This document shows, in pieces, positions 1 to 6,633 of a DNA stretch of 12,825 bases; the stretch's first letter is position 1, and every line of letters begins with the position of its first letter. The notes below the pieces were generated by a model that was given only the letters and a program-made list of their open reading frames with translations, was not told the DNA's origin and ran no database searches. The translations under genes were made by a program, and so were the position numbers. Source of the stretch: an uncultured Ardenticatenia bacterium (lineage in GTDB: Bacteria; Chloroflexota; Anaerolineae; Promineifilales; Promineifilaceae); assembly GCA_937858165.1 (NCBI GenBank), contig CALLZA010000626.1:1-12825 (forward strand), written 5' to 3'.

Positions 1-33
1 TGAGGTACTGGCTGAGTGGTGTTTTTTTTTTTG
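1..33. other. Low-quality read-through outside the 5' adapter (artefact)
   Basis: An unrecognisable 21-base stretch is followed by a run of 11 T (22-32) and a G, directly outside the P7 adapter. Reverse-complemented, this is what a read shows after it runs through the insert and the whole adapter: an A homopolymer, then noise. It is not genomic. Confidence 0.9.
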
Positions 34-99
34 CAAGCAGAAGACGGCATACGAGATCTAGTACGGTCGCGTGGGCTCGGAGATGTGTATAAGAGACAG
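34..99 (+). other. Illumina P7 + i7 index + Nextera read-2 adapter (contamination)
   Basis: 34-57 is the P7 flow-cell sequence. 58-65 is an 8-base index (CTAGTACG). 66-99 is the Nextera read-2 transposase adapter, ending in the 19-base mosaic end AGATGTGTATAAGAGACAG (81-99). There is one mismatch from the standard adapter, at position 69 (GTCGCG in place of GTCTCG). Genomic sequence starts at 100, inside a CRISPR repeat. Confidence 0.98.
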
Positions 100-555
100 C
101 CCCACGCGTGTGGGGTGAACCAGTCGCCCGACTTGCAACGGGTGCTACAGGAAGAGTATTCCCCACGCGTGTGGGGGTGAACCGATATTGAGGCGGCGAA
201 AGCCGACGCCCGCGCCCGTATTCCCCACGCGTGTGGGGGTGAACCGCATACCGTCCTGCAGCGCGGCGACGATGGCCTCGTATTCCCCACGCGTGTGGGG
301 GTGAACCGCAAGCGCCCAACTACGCGCCGACCTGCTACAAGTATTCCCCACGCGTGTGGGGGTGAACCGTTGATCCGGATCGTGGAGCCAGCGGCGAAGT
401 AGTATTCCCCACGCGTGTGGGGGTGAACCGCGGGCCTCGGCCGCGTCGATGACGCCCTGCGCTGCGTATTCCCCACGCGTGTGGGGGTGAACCACATTGC
501 CAGTCGCGGCGGATGCGCCAGTAGCAAGTATTCCCGAGCAAAGTGGGAAATTCTA
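100..555 (+). CRISPR. Type I-E CRISPR array, leader-distal end (truncated at left)
   Basis: Repeats are 28 nt (29 if the usual following G is counted), beginning GTATTCCCC and ending GTGAACC. They hold a 6-bp stem CCCCAC-GCGT-GTGGGG and have the form of I-E (E. coli-like) repeats. Intact copies start at 156, 218, 280, 341, 402 and 466. A partial copy fills 100-121 and lacks one G of the G run. Spacers are 122-155, 184-217, 246-279, 308-340, 369-401, 430-465 and 494-527 (34, 34, 34, 33, 33, 36 and 34 nt on a 28-nt repeat). The base after each repeat is G in five cases and A in the first and last, as expected if that base comes from the PAM. The GTGAACCG handle orientation puts transcription left to right. 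The decayed copy at 528-555 marks the trailer end. The leader and cas genes are off the contig. All spacers differ. Confidence 0.97.
528..555 (+). repeat. Degenerate terminal CRISPR repeat
   Basis: In perfect register with the array, this 28-nt unit keeps the first eight bases (GTATTCCC) and the GTGGG of the second stem arm, about 14 of 28 positions, while the rest has diverged. It can still form a short stem (TTCCC / GGGAA). A decayed last repeat is typical of the leader-distal end and fixes the array's polarity. T-rich sequence (551-580) follows and might help end the array transcript; that is speculative. Confidence 0.85.
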
Positions 556-854
556 TTTCGCCGTTTTTCGGGATTTTATGACCGCAACTGACCGTCTTCA
601 GCTGCGTAGGTTCTACAGAGTTTGGAAACCAACGCAAAAGGGGCGGTAAGTCCGCCCCTCAATGCTAATCAGCGCTTATCAGCACTGCCCCGAAAAACTT
701 GTCTGCAAGTTCTTGGGTATCGCTTGCACATGCGCTAATGGGCAGATACGTACGCAGTGTCAAACGACTTCCGAAACTGCATGCAGTGGGCGCAACAGCA
801 GGAGGCAACGCTGTAACGTGATTCTACAGAATCGCGCGATTCTGTAGAATCACC
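556..854. other. Intergenic stretch without a supportable gene
   Basis: Between the CRISPR trailer and the tal-pgi fusion stop codon I see only structure: the leftward terminator-like hairpin (639-659), a weak 22-nt dyad around AGCGCT (663-684), and the long palindrome that starts near 806. A 61-codon frame at 662-847 has no ribosome-binding site or recognisable composition and runs into the palindrome, so I do not call it a gene. Confidence 0.6.
639..659 (-). terminator. Hairpin with T run, candidate intrinsic terminator for leftward transcripts
   Basis: A perfect 8-bp GC-rich stem, AGGGGCGG / CCGCCCCT, has a 5-nt loop (TAAGT). Read on the minus strand it is followed by TTTTGCG, so it would stop transcripts arriving from the tal-pgi fusion gene about 200 nt upstream. 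On the plus strand no T run follows, although the hairpin could still slow CRISPR-array transcription. Confidence 0.5.
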
Positions 855-860
855 TTACAG
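811..860. repeat. 50-bp near-perfect palindrome overlapping the tal-pgi fusion stop codon
   Basis: The core 818-853 is a perfect 36-bp inverted repeat with 18-bp arms (GTGATTCTACAGAATCGC and its complement) and no loop. Past one C/C mismatch it continues as CTGTAA (811-816) against TTACAG (855-860). Past a bulge, CAAC (806-809) pairs with GTTG (861-864). Each arm also contains an inner inverted repeat (GATTCT / AGAATC), so there are four half-sites. The outer arm includes the stop codon of the minus-strand tal-pgi fusion gene (855-857). No T run follows on either strand, so it is not a standard intrinsic terminator. It may cap or stabilise the mRNA 3' end, bind a protein, or form a cruciform. 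Confidence 0.9.
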
Positions 861-3605
861 GTTGGCCAATTGCTCGATGGCCGCCACCGGATGTGTGCCA
901 ACCTCGAAGGCGATCAGGCGGCGATGGGCCGCGCGTAGGGCGCGGGCGTCGCCCAACGCCTGGGCTTTCTTCAAGACGTTGAAGCCCATGGCCGCGGCGG
1001 GCTGCCCGGCCTCGTCGGGGATACCCACGTCTTCAACGGCGTCAGACACCAGTTGAATGAACACCCCCTGGCCGCCGTCCCCCTTGTGCAGTTGGCCGGT
1101 CGAGTGCAGGAAGCGCGGCCCATAGCCGACGGTCGTGGCCAGCCCGGTGCGCAGATGGATCGCCTGGCGTAATGCTTGCAGCGCCGCGTCGGCCGCCGGC
1201 GTGGCTGGGATGTAGGCCTGAATGGCGATGTAGTCGCCCGGCTTGGCCTCCTTCAGGAACGTGCCTAGCGCCCCCGGTTCCAGGGCGGCGAACTCGCCGG
1301 CGGGTAGGCTGCCCGTCCTGGCATACTCGGCCACGATCTCGCGCGCCTTGATCTTGGCCGCCTCCACGTTGGGCTGGTCGAATGGATTGATGCCCAGGAA
1401 GTAGCTGGCCACGGCCGTGGCCATCTCCCACAGGAAGAACTGCCCGCCGATGTCGTACAGGTCGGCCAGGCGCAACGCGATAACCGGGTATCCGGCGGCG
1501 GCCAGCGAGGTCACGAAGGCGTCGTTGGTCGCGTCTCCTTCCAGCCGCAGGTGGACGAACAGCCGGTCGGCCCCGTAGGACTCCAGCGGGGCCGGCGGCT
1601 CGCCAACGATGGGAACGATGCCCCGGCCTTCCTTGCCGGTGCTCTCGGCGATGAGTTGCTCAACCCAGTCGCCGAAGCTGGCCAGGGCGGGGGAGGTGAT
1701 GAAGGTCACTTTGTCGCGCCCGCTGAGGGCCAGACGGCCGAGGATCGTCCCCAGCACGGCGGCGTGGTTGTCGGCAATAGCGTCGCAGTGGCTCAGCGTC
1801 GCGTTCGACGCGGCCACGGCGGCCCGCTCCAGCAGCCGGGGCACGTCGACGCCGACCAGCGCCGCCGGAACGAGGCCGAAGTAGGAGAGAGCGGAGTAGC
1901 GCCCGCCGATGTTGGGATCGTTCAGAAACAGGTCGCGGAAGCCGTAGCGCGCGGCCATATCGGCGATCTTGCTGCCGGGGTCGGTGATGCCGACGAAGTG
2001 GCCGCCAACGCGCTCCGGGCCAACGACTTCGCTCAAGCGGTTGTAGAAGTATTTGAAACCCGACAGGGTCTCGACCGTGCCGCCTGACTTGGTGGCCACG
2101 ATGACGAGGGTGTGGGGCAGATCGACAGCCGCCTCGGCGGCGCGCACGGCCTCGGCGTCGGTCGTGTCCAGCACGACGAGGTCGAGGTAGCCGGCGGGCG
2201 CGCCGCGGCCGAGCGTCTTCTGGAACAGCTCCGGGGCCAGGCTGGAGCCGCCCATTCCCAGCAGCAGGGCGTGGCGGAAGCCGTCGGCGACAATCCTCTT
2301 GGCAAACGCCTCTAGCCGCGCCGTCTTGTCGGCCATGTTGTCGGCGATGTCGAGCCAGCCGAGGCGGTTGATGATCTCCGTCGGCCTGGGCTGCCACACG
2401 GTGTGGTCGGCGGCCCAGATGCGGCCGATGATGGCGTGGCGGCACAGGTCGTGTAGCCCTTCGTCGACAGTTGCCTGCGCCTCGCCCAGCTGGACGCTCA
2501 TCATGGGTTGGCCCACGTCCAGCGCGTCGCGCTTGTGGACGACGGCCTGTACGAGCGTCTGGAAGCGATGGTCAGAGGCGGCTAGATGCTCAGCCTGCAA
2601 TTGGGCAGCAACCGCTTCAAAGTCAATGCCCAGGGCGGCCAGGGTCGCCAGATGGGTTTCGCCCTCGTCCAGCCCTTTATCTAACGTCGGCGTGGCGATG
2701 CCGTCGCGCCGGAAAGCGGTCAGCGTGGCCGGGATGAAGGTCATTATTGTGCCCTCGCCGATGAGCTGCTGAATGTAGTAGAGGGCGGGGTGGGCGAAGT
2801 CGCGCGGCGTTGTGCGCGTCCACTTGGGGCGCAGCGGCTGGCCGCGTCGCGCCGCCAGCTTGTCCCATGCCGGGCCGCTGAACAGTTGCCGGTAGCGGGC
2901 GGTGAGCCGCCGCGCCAGGGCCACGGCTGCCTTGCCCCGCAGGTCGGGCCGCCCCAGCGCCTCTAGTCGGGCGTCGATGGCGGCGTCGAGGGGGGCCAGC
3001 GAAAAGGAGGCCACGGCCGTCGGTGCGGTGCGCCAGACGCTGTGGCTGGTGAGGTACTGCTCGAGGCCGGCCAGGTAAGCGACAGCGGCCTTCTCATAGT
3101 CAGCAACCGAGAAGAGGTGCGTCACGTTGACCGAGACACCATCGGCCACCAACTCGCGCAGGGCGTCGAGGCCGACGGCTGTGGCCGGAATCTCGACCAT
3201 GACGTTGTAGCGGTCGACGTGGTGGGAAACGTGGCGCACTTCGGCCACGGTCGCCGGCACGCCGTGGAGCAGGGCCGGCTCCAGTTCGAAGCTGACGAAG
3301 CCGTCCCGGCGGTGGCTGGCCTCGAACAGCGGGTGGAGCACGTCAGCGGCGCGCTGGACGTCATCGACCAGCAGCGCCTCATGAATGCGCCGCGCCGGCT
3401 TGCCTTGGGCCATCGCCCGGCGCAGACCGGCGTCGTAGTCGCTGCTGCCGCGGATGGCGCGTTCGTAAACCTGGGCGTTGGCCGTTACGCCCTGGATGCC
3501 CTGCTTCACGTGCTCGGCCAACTCGCCCGAGCGGATGAAGCTGCTGCGCAAATAGTTGAGCCAGGTCGACTGGCCGAGTTCGTGGAGGTCGTTCAAGGTC
3601 GCCAT
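855..3605 (-). CDS. Transaldolase-like / glucose-6-phosphate isomerase fusion, transaldolase half probably inactive
   Basis: This 916-residue cytoplasmic protein has the layout of bifunctional Tal-Pgi fusions: a transaldolase-type barrel (about 1-350) followed by phosphoglucose isomerase (about 370-916), which interconverts glucose-6-P and fructose-6-P. The PGI half keeps its landmarks: GMGGSSLAPE (450-459), KSGGTVET (506-513), IGGRYSALS (566-574), AESTGKEG with E654, NPFDQPNVEAAK with K751, and LHSTGQLHKG (833-842). The transaldolase half keeps N43, E107 and T162. The catalytic lysine, normally in a (I/V)K(V/I)PAT motif, is E138 (VMVEIPAT, codon GAG), the usual WLD aspartate is N17 (WLN), and the phosphate-binding SRVD region reads APLD (204-207). 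I infer an active isomerase with a structural or regulatory barrel. The ATG at 3605 has AGGAG five bases upstream. The gene is transcribed leftward, apparently alone, from a promoter in 3663-3691. Confidence 0.93.
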   Translation of the reverse strand: MATLNDLHELGQSTWLNYLRSSFIRSGELAEHVKQGIQGVTANAQVYERAIRGSSDYDAGLRRAMAQGKPARRIHEALLVDDVQRAADVLHPLFEASHRRDGFVSFELEPALLHGVPATVAEVRHVSHHVDRYNVMVEIPATAVGLDALRELVADGVSVNVTHLFSVADYEKAAVAYLAGLEQYLTSHSVWRTAPTAVASFSLAPLDAAIDARLEALGRPDLRGKAAVALARRLTARYRQLFSGPAWDKLAARRGQPLRPKWTRTTPRDFAHPALYYIQQLIGEGTIMTFIPATLTAFRRDGIATPTLDKGLDEGETHLATLAALGIDFEAVAAQLQAEHLAASDHRFQTLVQAVVHKRDALDVGQPMMSVQLGEAQATVDEGLHDLCRHAIIGRIWAADHTVWQPRPTEIINRLGWLDIADNMADKTARLEAFAKRIVADGFRHALLLGMGGSSLAPELFQKTLGRGAPAGYLDLVVLDTTDAEAVRAAEAAVDLPHTLVIVATKSGGTVETLSGFKYFYNRLSEVVGPERVGGHFVGITDPGSKIADMAARYGFRDLFLNDPNIGGRYSALSYFGLVPAALVGVDVPRLLERAAVAASNATLSHCDAIADNHAAVLGTILGRLALSGRDKVTFITSPALASFGDWVEQLIAESTGKEGRGIVPIVGEPPAPLESYGADRLFVHLRLEGDATNDAFVTSLAAAGYPVIALRLADLYDIGGQFFLWEMATAVASYFLGINPFDQPNVEAAKIKAREIVAEYARTGSLPAGEFAALEPGALGTFLKEAKPGDYIAIQAYIPATPAADAALQALRQAIHLRTGLATTVGYGPRFLHSTGQLHKGDGGQGVFIQLVSDAVEDVGIPDEAGQPAAAMGFNVLKKAQALGDARALRAAHRRLIAFEVGTHPVAAIEQLANL

Positions 3606-3662
3606 TGGGTCTCCTGATTGCTTTCAGCGCTTGGCACTGATCATGCGGGGCGGTCTTTGCTA

Positions 3663-3691
3663 AGCATAGCGCGATAAAACCCCTATTCCAA
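3663..3691 (-). promoter_or_regulatory. Candidate sigma-70 promoter for the tal-pgi fusion gene
   Basis: Read on the minus strand, TTGGAA (3686-3691) and TATGCT (3663-3668) are separated by 17 bp. Each matches the consensus hexamers at four of six positions. The start would fall near 3656, giving a leader of about 50 nt. The -35 box is the first six bases of the first 16-bp repeat unit, so a protein bound to the repeats would block it. Confidence 0.45.
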
Positions 3692-3749
3692 GAAGTGGCA
3701 CTTCCAAGAAGTGGCACTTCCCAAAAGTGACACTTCTTAGAAGTGCTGC
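3686..3749. repeat. Four tandem 16-bp repeats, operator-like, between divergent genes
   Basis: Units at 3686-3701 and 3702-3717 are identical (TTCCAAGAAGTGGCAC). 3718-3733 (TTCCCAAAAGTGACAC) and 3734-3749 (TTCTTAGAAGTGCTGC) are diverged copies, all exactly 16 bp. Junctions create dyads: GAAGTG-G-CACTTC at 3692-3704 and 3708-3720, AAGTG-A-CACTT at 3725-3735, and CACTTC-TTA-GAAGTG at 3731-3745. A spacing of 16 bp is about 1.5 helical turns. The array sits between the divergent tal-pgi fusion and sigma-factor genes, which suggests a multi-site operator; the binding protein is unknown. Confidence 0.8.
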
Positions 3750-3984
3750 TTGCATGAGTGTTGGTTGCCGGCGCGGCATTGGCGCGTATGATGCATGGGC
3801 AGGCTTACACCACCCGCTGAGGCATGAAAGCAGTCTACCTCTACCCTACAGAGTAGCTCACGGAGCATACCGGTGTCATCGATTGAAAGTCACATCTTTT
3901 CGTGGCCGAATGTCATATCATGCTGTCACAAACGGGGGCGCGACGGTGTTTAGAGGGGTGAATGAAGACGAGCAGGAGCGGGCG

Positions 3985-4551
3985 ATGGCTGCGCTGAACG
4001 ATACGGCCTTGCTGTCCAGCACGGCGCGGGGCGATACGGCCGCCTTTGAGACGCTATTCCAGCGCCACTACGACCGGGTCTACGGCATCCTGTTTCGGCT
4101 GGTCGGCGAGCGTGGAGAGGCCGAGGACCTGGCCCAGGAGGCGTTTCTGCGGTTGCACGCCCACGCCCGCCGCCGGCGCAACAGTGACGACAACGTCAGT
4201 GCCTGGCTCTACCGTGTGGCGACGAACCTGGGCTACAACGCCCTGCGCGACCGCCGCCGCCGCTGGCAGCGCGACGTGCATCTGGTTCCGTCGGAGTCCG
4301 ACGACGCGGAGGCGGAAGCGGCCCAGCGCGAGGAGCGGCGGGCGGTGCGGGCGGCGCTGGCGCGGCTAAATGAGCGGCAGGCCCAGTTGCTCATCCTGCG
4401 CCAGATGGAGTTCAGCTATGCCGAGTGCGCGGCCATCGTCGGTGTGGCGCCGGCCTCGGTGGGGGCGCTACTGGCCCGAGCGGCGCGGGCATTTCGCGAG
4501 GCGTATGAGCAGCAGACGGCCGCCGACGGGCGGCCGGGGGAGAAGCGATGA
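3985..4551 (+). CDS. ECF-type RNA polymerase sigma factor
   Basis: From the ATG at 3985 this is 188 residues, a normal size for a group IV (ECF) sigma factor, which directs RNA polymerase to a stress or signal regulon. Region 2 is clear: FETLFQRHYDRVYGIL, then AEDLAQEAFLRLHAHA, then SAWLYRVATNLGYNALRDRRRR. Region 4 follows a charged linker: LNERQAQLLILRQMEFSYAECAAIVGVAPASVGALLARA, with the expected helix-turn-helix. I chose 3985 because AGGAG lies six bases upstream and the protein then begins just before region 2. The in-frame GTG at 3958 and the open frame back to 3727 have no usable ribosome-binding site. The stop overlaps the next gene's start (ATGA at 4548-4551), so translation of the pair is probably coupled. 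The partner is most likely the membrane protein that follows. Confidence 0.92.
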   Translation: MAALNDTALLSSTARGDTAAFETLFQRHYDRVYGILFRLVGERGEAEDLAQEAFLRLHAHARRRRNSDDNVSAWLYRVATNLGYNALRDRRRRWQRDVHLVPSESDDAEAEAAQREERRAVRAALARLNERQAQLLILRQMEFSYAECAAIVGVAPASVGALLARAARAFREAYEQQTAADGRPGEKR

Positions 4552-5543
4552 ACGAACAGGAGCACGACGTCCGTGAAGTGCTGGAGCGTTTGGCCGTCCT
4601 GGCCCCCGACGCCGAGGAGGCCGCTGCGCCGAAGCGCGCTCTCGCTCAGTTTAGACACCAGACGGCTGACCGGCGCAGTACCGGCGGCCGAGCAGTTTCA
4701 AGGAGTGTAACCATGACATCAATTCGTAGATTTGCAGCGGTTGGTTTGACTGTGGTCGTGGCCATCGCCGTTTTGATGGCGTTCCCATCCGTGCGCGCAG
4801 CGGCCAGCGACTTCCTGGGCCTATTCCGGGTGCAGCAGTTCGCGCCCATCTCCGTCTCGCCGCAGCAATTGGCGCTGCTGGAACGGTTGGGCGAGGAAGG
4901 GCTTGAGCCAGGTGAGTTCGTTGTCACCCAGGAGATTGGCGAGCCGGAGAACGTGGATTCGCCTGAAGCGGCGGCGGGCGTGGTTGGCTTCTCGCCGAAG
5001 AGCCTGCCCAACCGCGGTGAGCTGATTCGGACTTACGTGATGACGGGCGGCGCGGGCCACCTCATCGTCGATCTGGCCGGGGCGCGGGCCATCGTCGAAG
5101 CGGCCGGGGCTAACCCACTGCTGCTGCCCGACAGCCTTGACGGGGCGCGGGTCGACGTGACGGTGTACCCTAGCGTCGGCCAGCTCTACGACAACGGTAT
5201 CATGCTGGTGCAGACGCCCAGCCCGGACGTGAACTATCCGGCCGACGTGGATGCGACTGTACTCGGTGAGGCGCTGCTGCAAGTGTTGGGCACGGAGCCG
5301 GCCGAGGCGCGCCGCATCGCCCAGAGCATCGACTGGACGAGCACGCTGCTGCTGCCCATTCCGCAAAACATGGGCACCTACCGCGAGGCGAACGTCAACG
5401 GCGTCACCGGCGTTGTCCTGGAGCCATTTGATGCCGACGCCGAGGCGGCTGTTGTCTGGCAGAAAGACGGAATGGTCTACATGATGACCGCCGGTCGGCT
5501 GAGCGTCGATGAGCTTCTGGCGCAGGCCAACTCCGTGCGGTAA
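4548..5543 (+). CDS. Membrane-anchored anti-sigma-like protein with C-terminal DUF4367-like domain
   Basis: This 331-residue protein is encoded directly after, and overlapping, the ECF sigma gene. Residues 1-55 are hydrophilic and acidic (MNEQEHDVREVLERL at the start), suited to holding the sigma factor in the cytoplasm. There is no His/Cys zinc-finger motif. One membrane segment spans about 62-80 (FAAVGLTVVVAIAVLMAFP), leaving some 250 residues outside the cell. The C-terminus (WQKDGMVYMMTAGRLSVDELLAQANSV) resembles the end of DUF4367 domains found in such partners. The role as a sensor or anti-sigma factor is inferred from position and topology. The start at 4548 has GGGGAG upstream. A second in-frame ATG at 4713 (M56), just before the membrane segment, has an even better AAGGAG seven bases upstream, so a short form without the cytoplasmic domain may also be made. 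Confidence 0.75.
   Translation: MNEQEHDVREVLERLAVLAPDAEEAAAPKRALAQFRHQTADRRSTGGRAVSRSVTMTSIRRFAAVGLTVVVAIAVLMAFPSVRAAASDFLGLFRVQQFAPISVSPQQLALLERLGEEGLEPGEFVVTQEIGEPENVDSPEAAAGVVGFSPKSLPNRGELIRTYVMTGGAGHLIVDLAGARAIVEAAGANPLLLPDSLDGARVDVTVYPSVGQLYDNGIMLVQTPSPDVNYPADVDATVLGEALLQVLGTEPAEARRIAQSIDWTSTLLLPIPQNMGTYREANVNGVTGVVLEPFDADAEAAVVWQKDGMVYMMTAGRLSVDELLAQANSVR
4700..4705 (+). promoter_or_regulatory. Strong internal Shine-Dalgarno before an in-frame ATG (4713)
   Basis: AAGGAG lies seven bases before ATG 4713, in frame with the anti-sigma-like gene and 55 codons after its first start. The shorter product would begin MTSIRRFAAVGL, that is, a signal-anchor at its very N-terminus. This is either a true second start or evidence that the upstream start is not the main one. 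Confidence 0.6.
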
Positions 5544-5550
5544 GAAGAGG

Positions 5551-5682
5551 CTCACGCTCGCAAAGAGGCTCGCGCAAAGAACACCAAGGTACGCAAAGAG
5601 CGCAAAGAGAAAGGGAATAACGATCTCTTTGCGTTCTTGGCGTGCTGCGCGTTCTTTGCGTGAGCGGTTTGCGTGAGCGCTC
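5551..5682. repeat. Long imperfect inverted repeat built from CGCAAAGA-type units
   Basis: The left arm contains repeated CGCAAAGA(A/G) words (5559-5610) and the right arm their complements (TCTTTGCG, 5624-5677). The innermost arms, CGCAAAGAGA (5601-5610) and TCTCTTTGCG (5624-5633), are perfect around a 13-nt loop. An outer match, CGCAAAGAAC against GTTCTTTGCG, is also perfect, and the flanks add GCTC / GAGC. From memory, similar CGCAAAGA-rich inverted repeats are common between genes in many environmental bacteria. Here it separates the anti-sigma-like gene from the ABC transporter genes and could reduce read-through between them. Confidence 0.75.
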
Positions 5683-5695
5683 TGGATGTGCTTTC

Positions 5696-6631
5696 ATGCC
5701 TATCAATATGAGTGATCTCGTTATTGACACCCGCGGTTTGCGCAAAGAGTTTGGGCCTAAGGTGGCCGTCGCTGACCTGACGTTGAACGTGCGCGCCGGC
5801 GAAGTCTTTGGCTTCCTCGGCCCCAACGGCGCCGGCAAGACGACCTCCATCAAGATGCTGCTTAGCCTGACGACGCCCACGGCCGGCGAGGCGACCCTGC
5901 TTGGGCGGCCGCTGGGCGACCGCCCGGCGCGGGCCAAGATCGGCTATCTGCCGGAGCACTTCCGCTTTCATGAGTGGCTGCGCGCCGACGAGTTCCTGAA
6001 CCTGCACGGTGAGCTGTACGGGATGGACCGGGCGGCGCGAGGCGAGGCTGTGCCCCGCCTGCTCAAGCTGGTCGGGCTAGAGGATCGTGCCGCGACGAAG
6101 CTTGGCGCGTTCTCCAAGGGGATGCTCCAGCGCATCGGCCTGGCCCAGGCGCTGCTGAACGACCCGGCTCTCGTCTTCCTCGATGAGCCGACGTCAGGCC
6201 TTGACCCCATTGGCCGCCGCGTGGTGCGCGACATCATCACCGATCTACGCCAGCGCGGCATGGCTGTGTTCCTGAACTCTCACTTCCTGAGCGAAGTGGA
6301 GAAGACGTGCGATCGAGTGGCCTTCATTCGCGGCGGCCGCGTCTTACAGACGTCGTCGCTCACGGAGTTCGAGGAGGAGGCAATGCAGGTGCTGGTGCGT
6401 GTCGGCCAGCCGACGCCGGAGCTGCTGACAGGGCTGGGGCAGTTCGGCCGCAATGTCGCCCTGGAACCGGGTGACGGTCGCATTCGTCTGACGCTGGGCG
6501 ACGAGGCCCAACTGCCTGCGCTGGCTAGCTGGGTCGTTCAGAGCGGCCACAGCCTCTATGAATTGACACCGACTCACCTGTCGCTGGAAGACCGCTTCCT
6601 CCAGGTGATCGGCGAGGAGTCGGACGAGTAA
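5696..6631 (+). CDS. ABC-2 type transporter ATP-binding protein
   Basis: This is the nucleotide-binding subunit of an export-type ABC transporter, 311 residues, acting at the inner face of the membrane. It has the Walker A loop GPNGAGKTT (42-50), a Q-loop region GYLPEHFRF in which the usual Q is E (also seen in related exporters), the signature FSKGMLQR, Walker B VFLDEPTSGLDP with D-loop, and the switch histidine in LNSHFLSEVE. About 80 C-terminal residues after the ATPase core form a family-typical extension. ATG 5696 has GGA nine bases upstream and is preferred to the in-frame ATG at 5708 (M5), which has none. The substrate is unknown. The stop is two bases from the permease start, so the two genes surely act together. 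The preceding sigma/anti-sigma pair may control them, although a long inverted repeat lies between. Confidence 0.94.
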   Translation: MPINMSDLVIDTRGLRKEFGPKVAVADLTLNVRAGEVFGFLGPNGAGKTTSIKMLLSLTTPTAGEATLLGRPLGDRPARAKIGYLPEHFRFHEWLRADEFLNLHGELYGMDRAARGEAVPRLLKLVGLEDRAATKLGAFSKGMLQRIGLAQALLNDPALVFLDEPTSGLDPIGRRVVRDIITDLRQRGMAVFLNSHFLSEVEKTCDRVAFIRGGRVLQTSSLTEFEEEAMQVLVRVGQPTPELLTGLGQFGRNVALEPGDGRIRLTLGDEAQLPALASWVVQSGHSLYELTPTHLSLEDRFLQVIGEESDE

Positions 6632-6633
6632 CC

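Noticed and set aside
122..527. Spacers targeting sequence elsewhere in this window (self-targeting)
   Set aside because: Comparing the spacers with the rest of the window by eye, I found no convincing match; a full-genome search would be needed.
145..637. Two overlapping minus-strand frames (145-495 and 335-637) with repeated PHTRGEY, SPPHAWGI and FTPTRVGN words
   Set aside because: They are translations of the CRISPR repeats in different frames, a well-known false-protein pattern, not genes.
663..684. 22-nt imperfect dyad around AGCGCT as an operator
   Set aside because: It has four mismatched positions and no promoter or gene start nearby, so it is easily due to chance.
662..847. 61-codon plus-strand frame
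   Set aside because: It has no ribosome-binding site, no recognisable motif and atypical composition, and it ends inside the long palindrome.
1551..2445. Long open frames inside the tal-pgi fusion gene (1551-2087 plus strand, 1660-2445 minus strand)
   Set aside because: High-GC codon bias leaves other frames open. The fusion gene in its own frame has clear family motifs throughout, and these frames have none.
3924..3930. TGTCACA upstream of the sigma gene as an autoregulated ECF -35 element
   Set aside because: The word resembles -35 elements of some ECF groups, but no matching CGTC-type -10 is present at the expected distance.
3727..3984. N-terminal extension of the sigma factor back to 3727
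   Set aside because: It would start inside the 16-bp repeat array and contains no conserved sequence; the ATG at 3985 has a good AGGAG.
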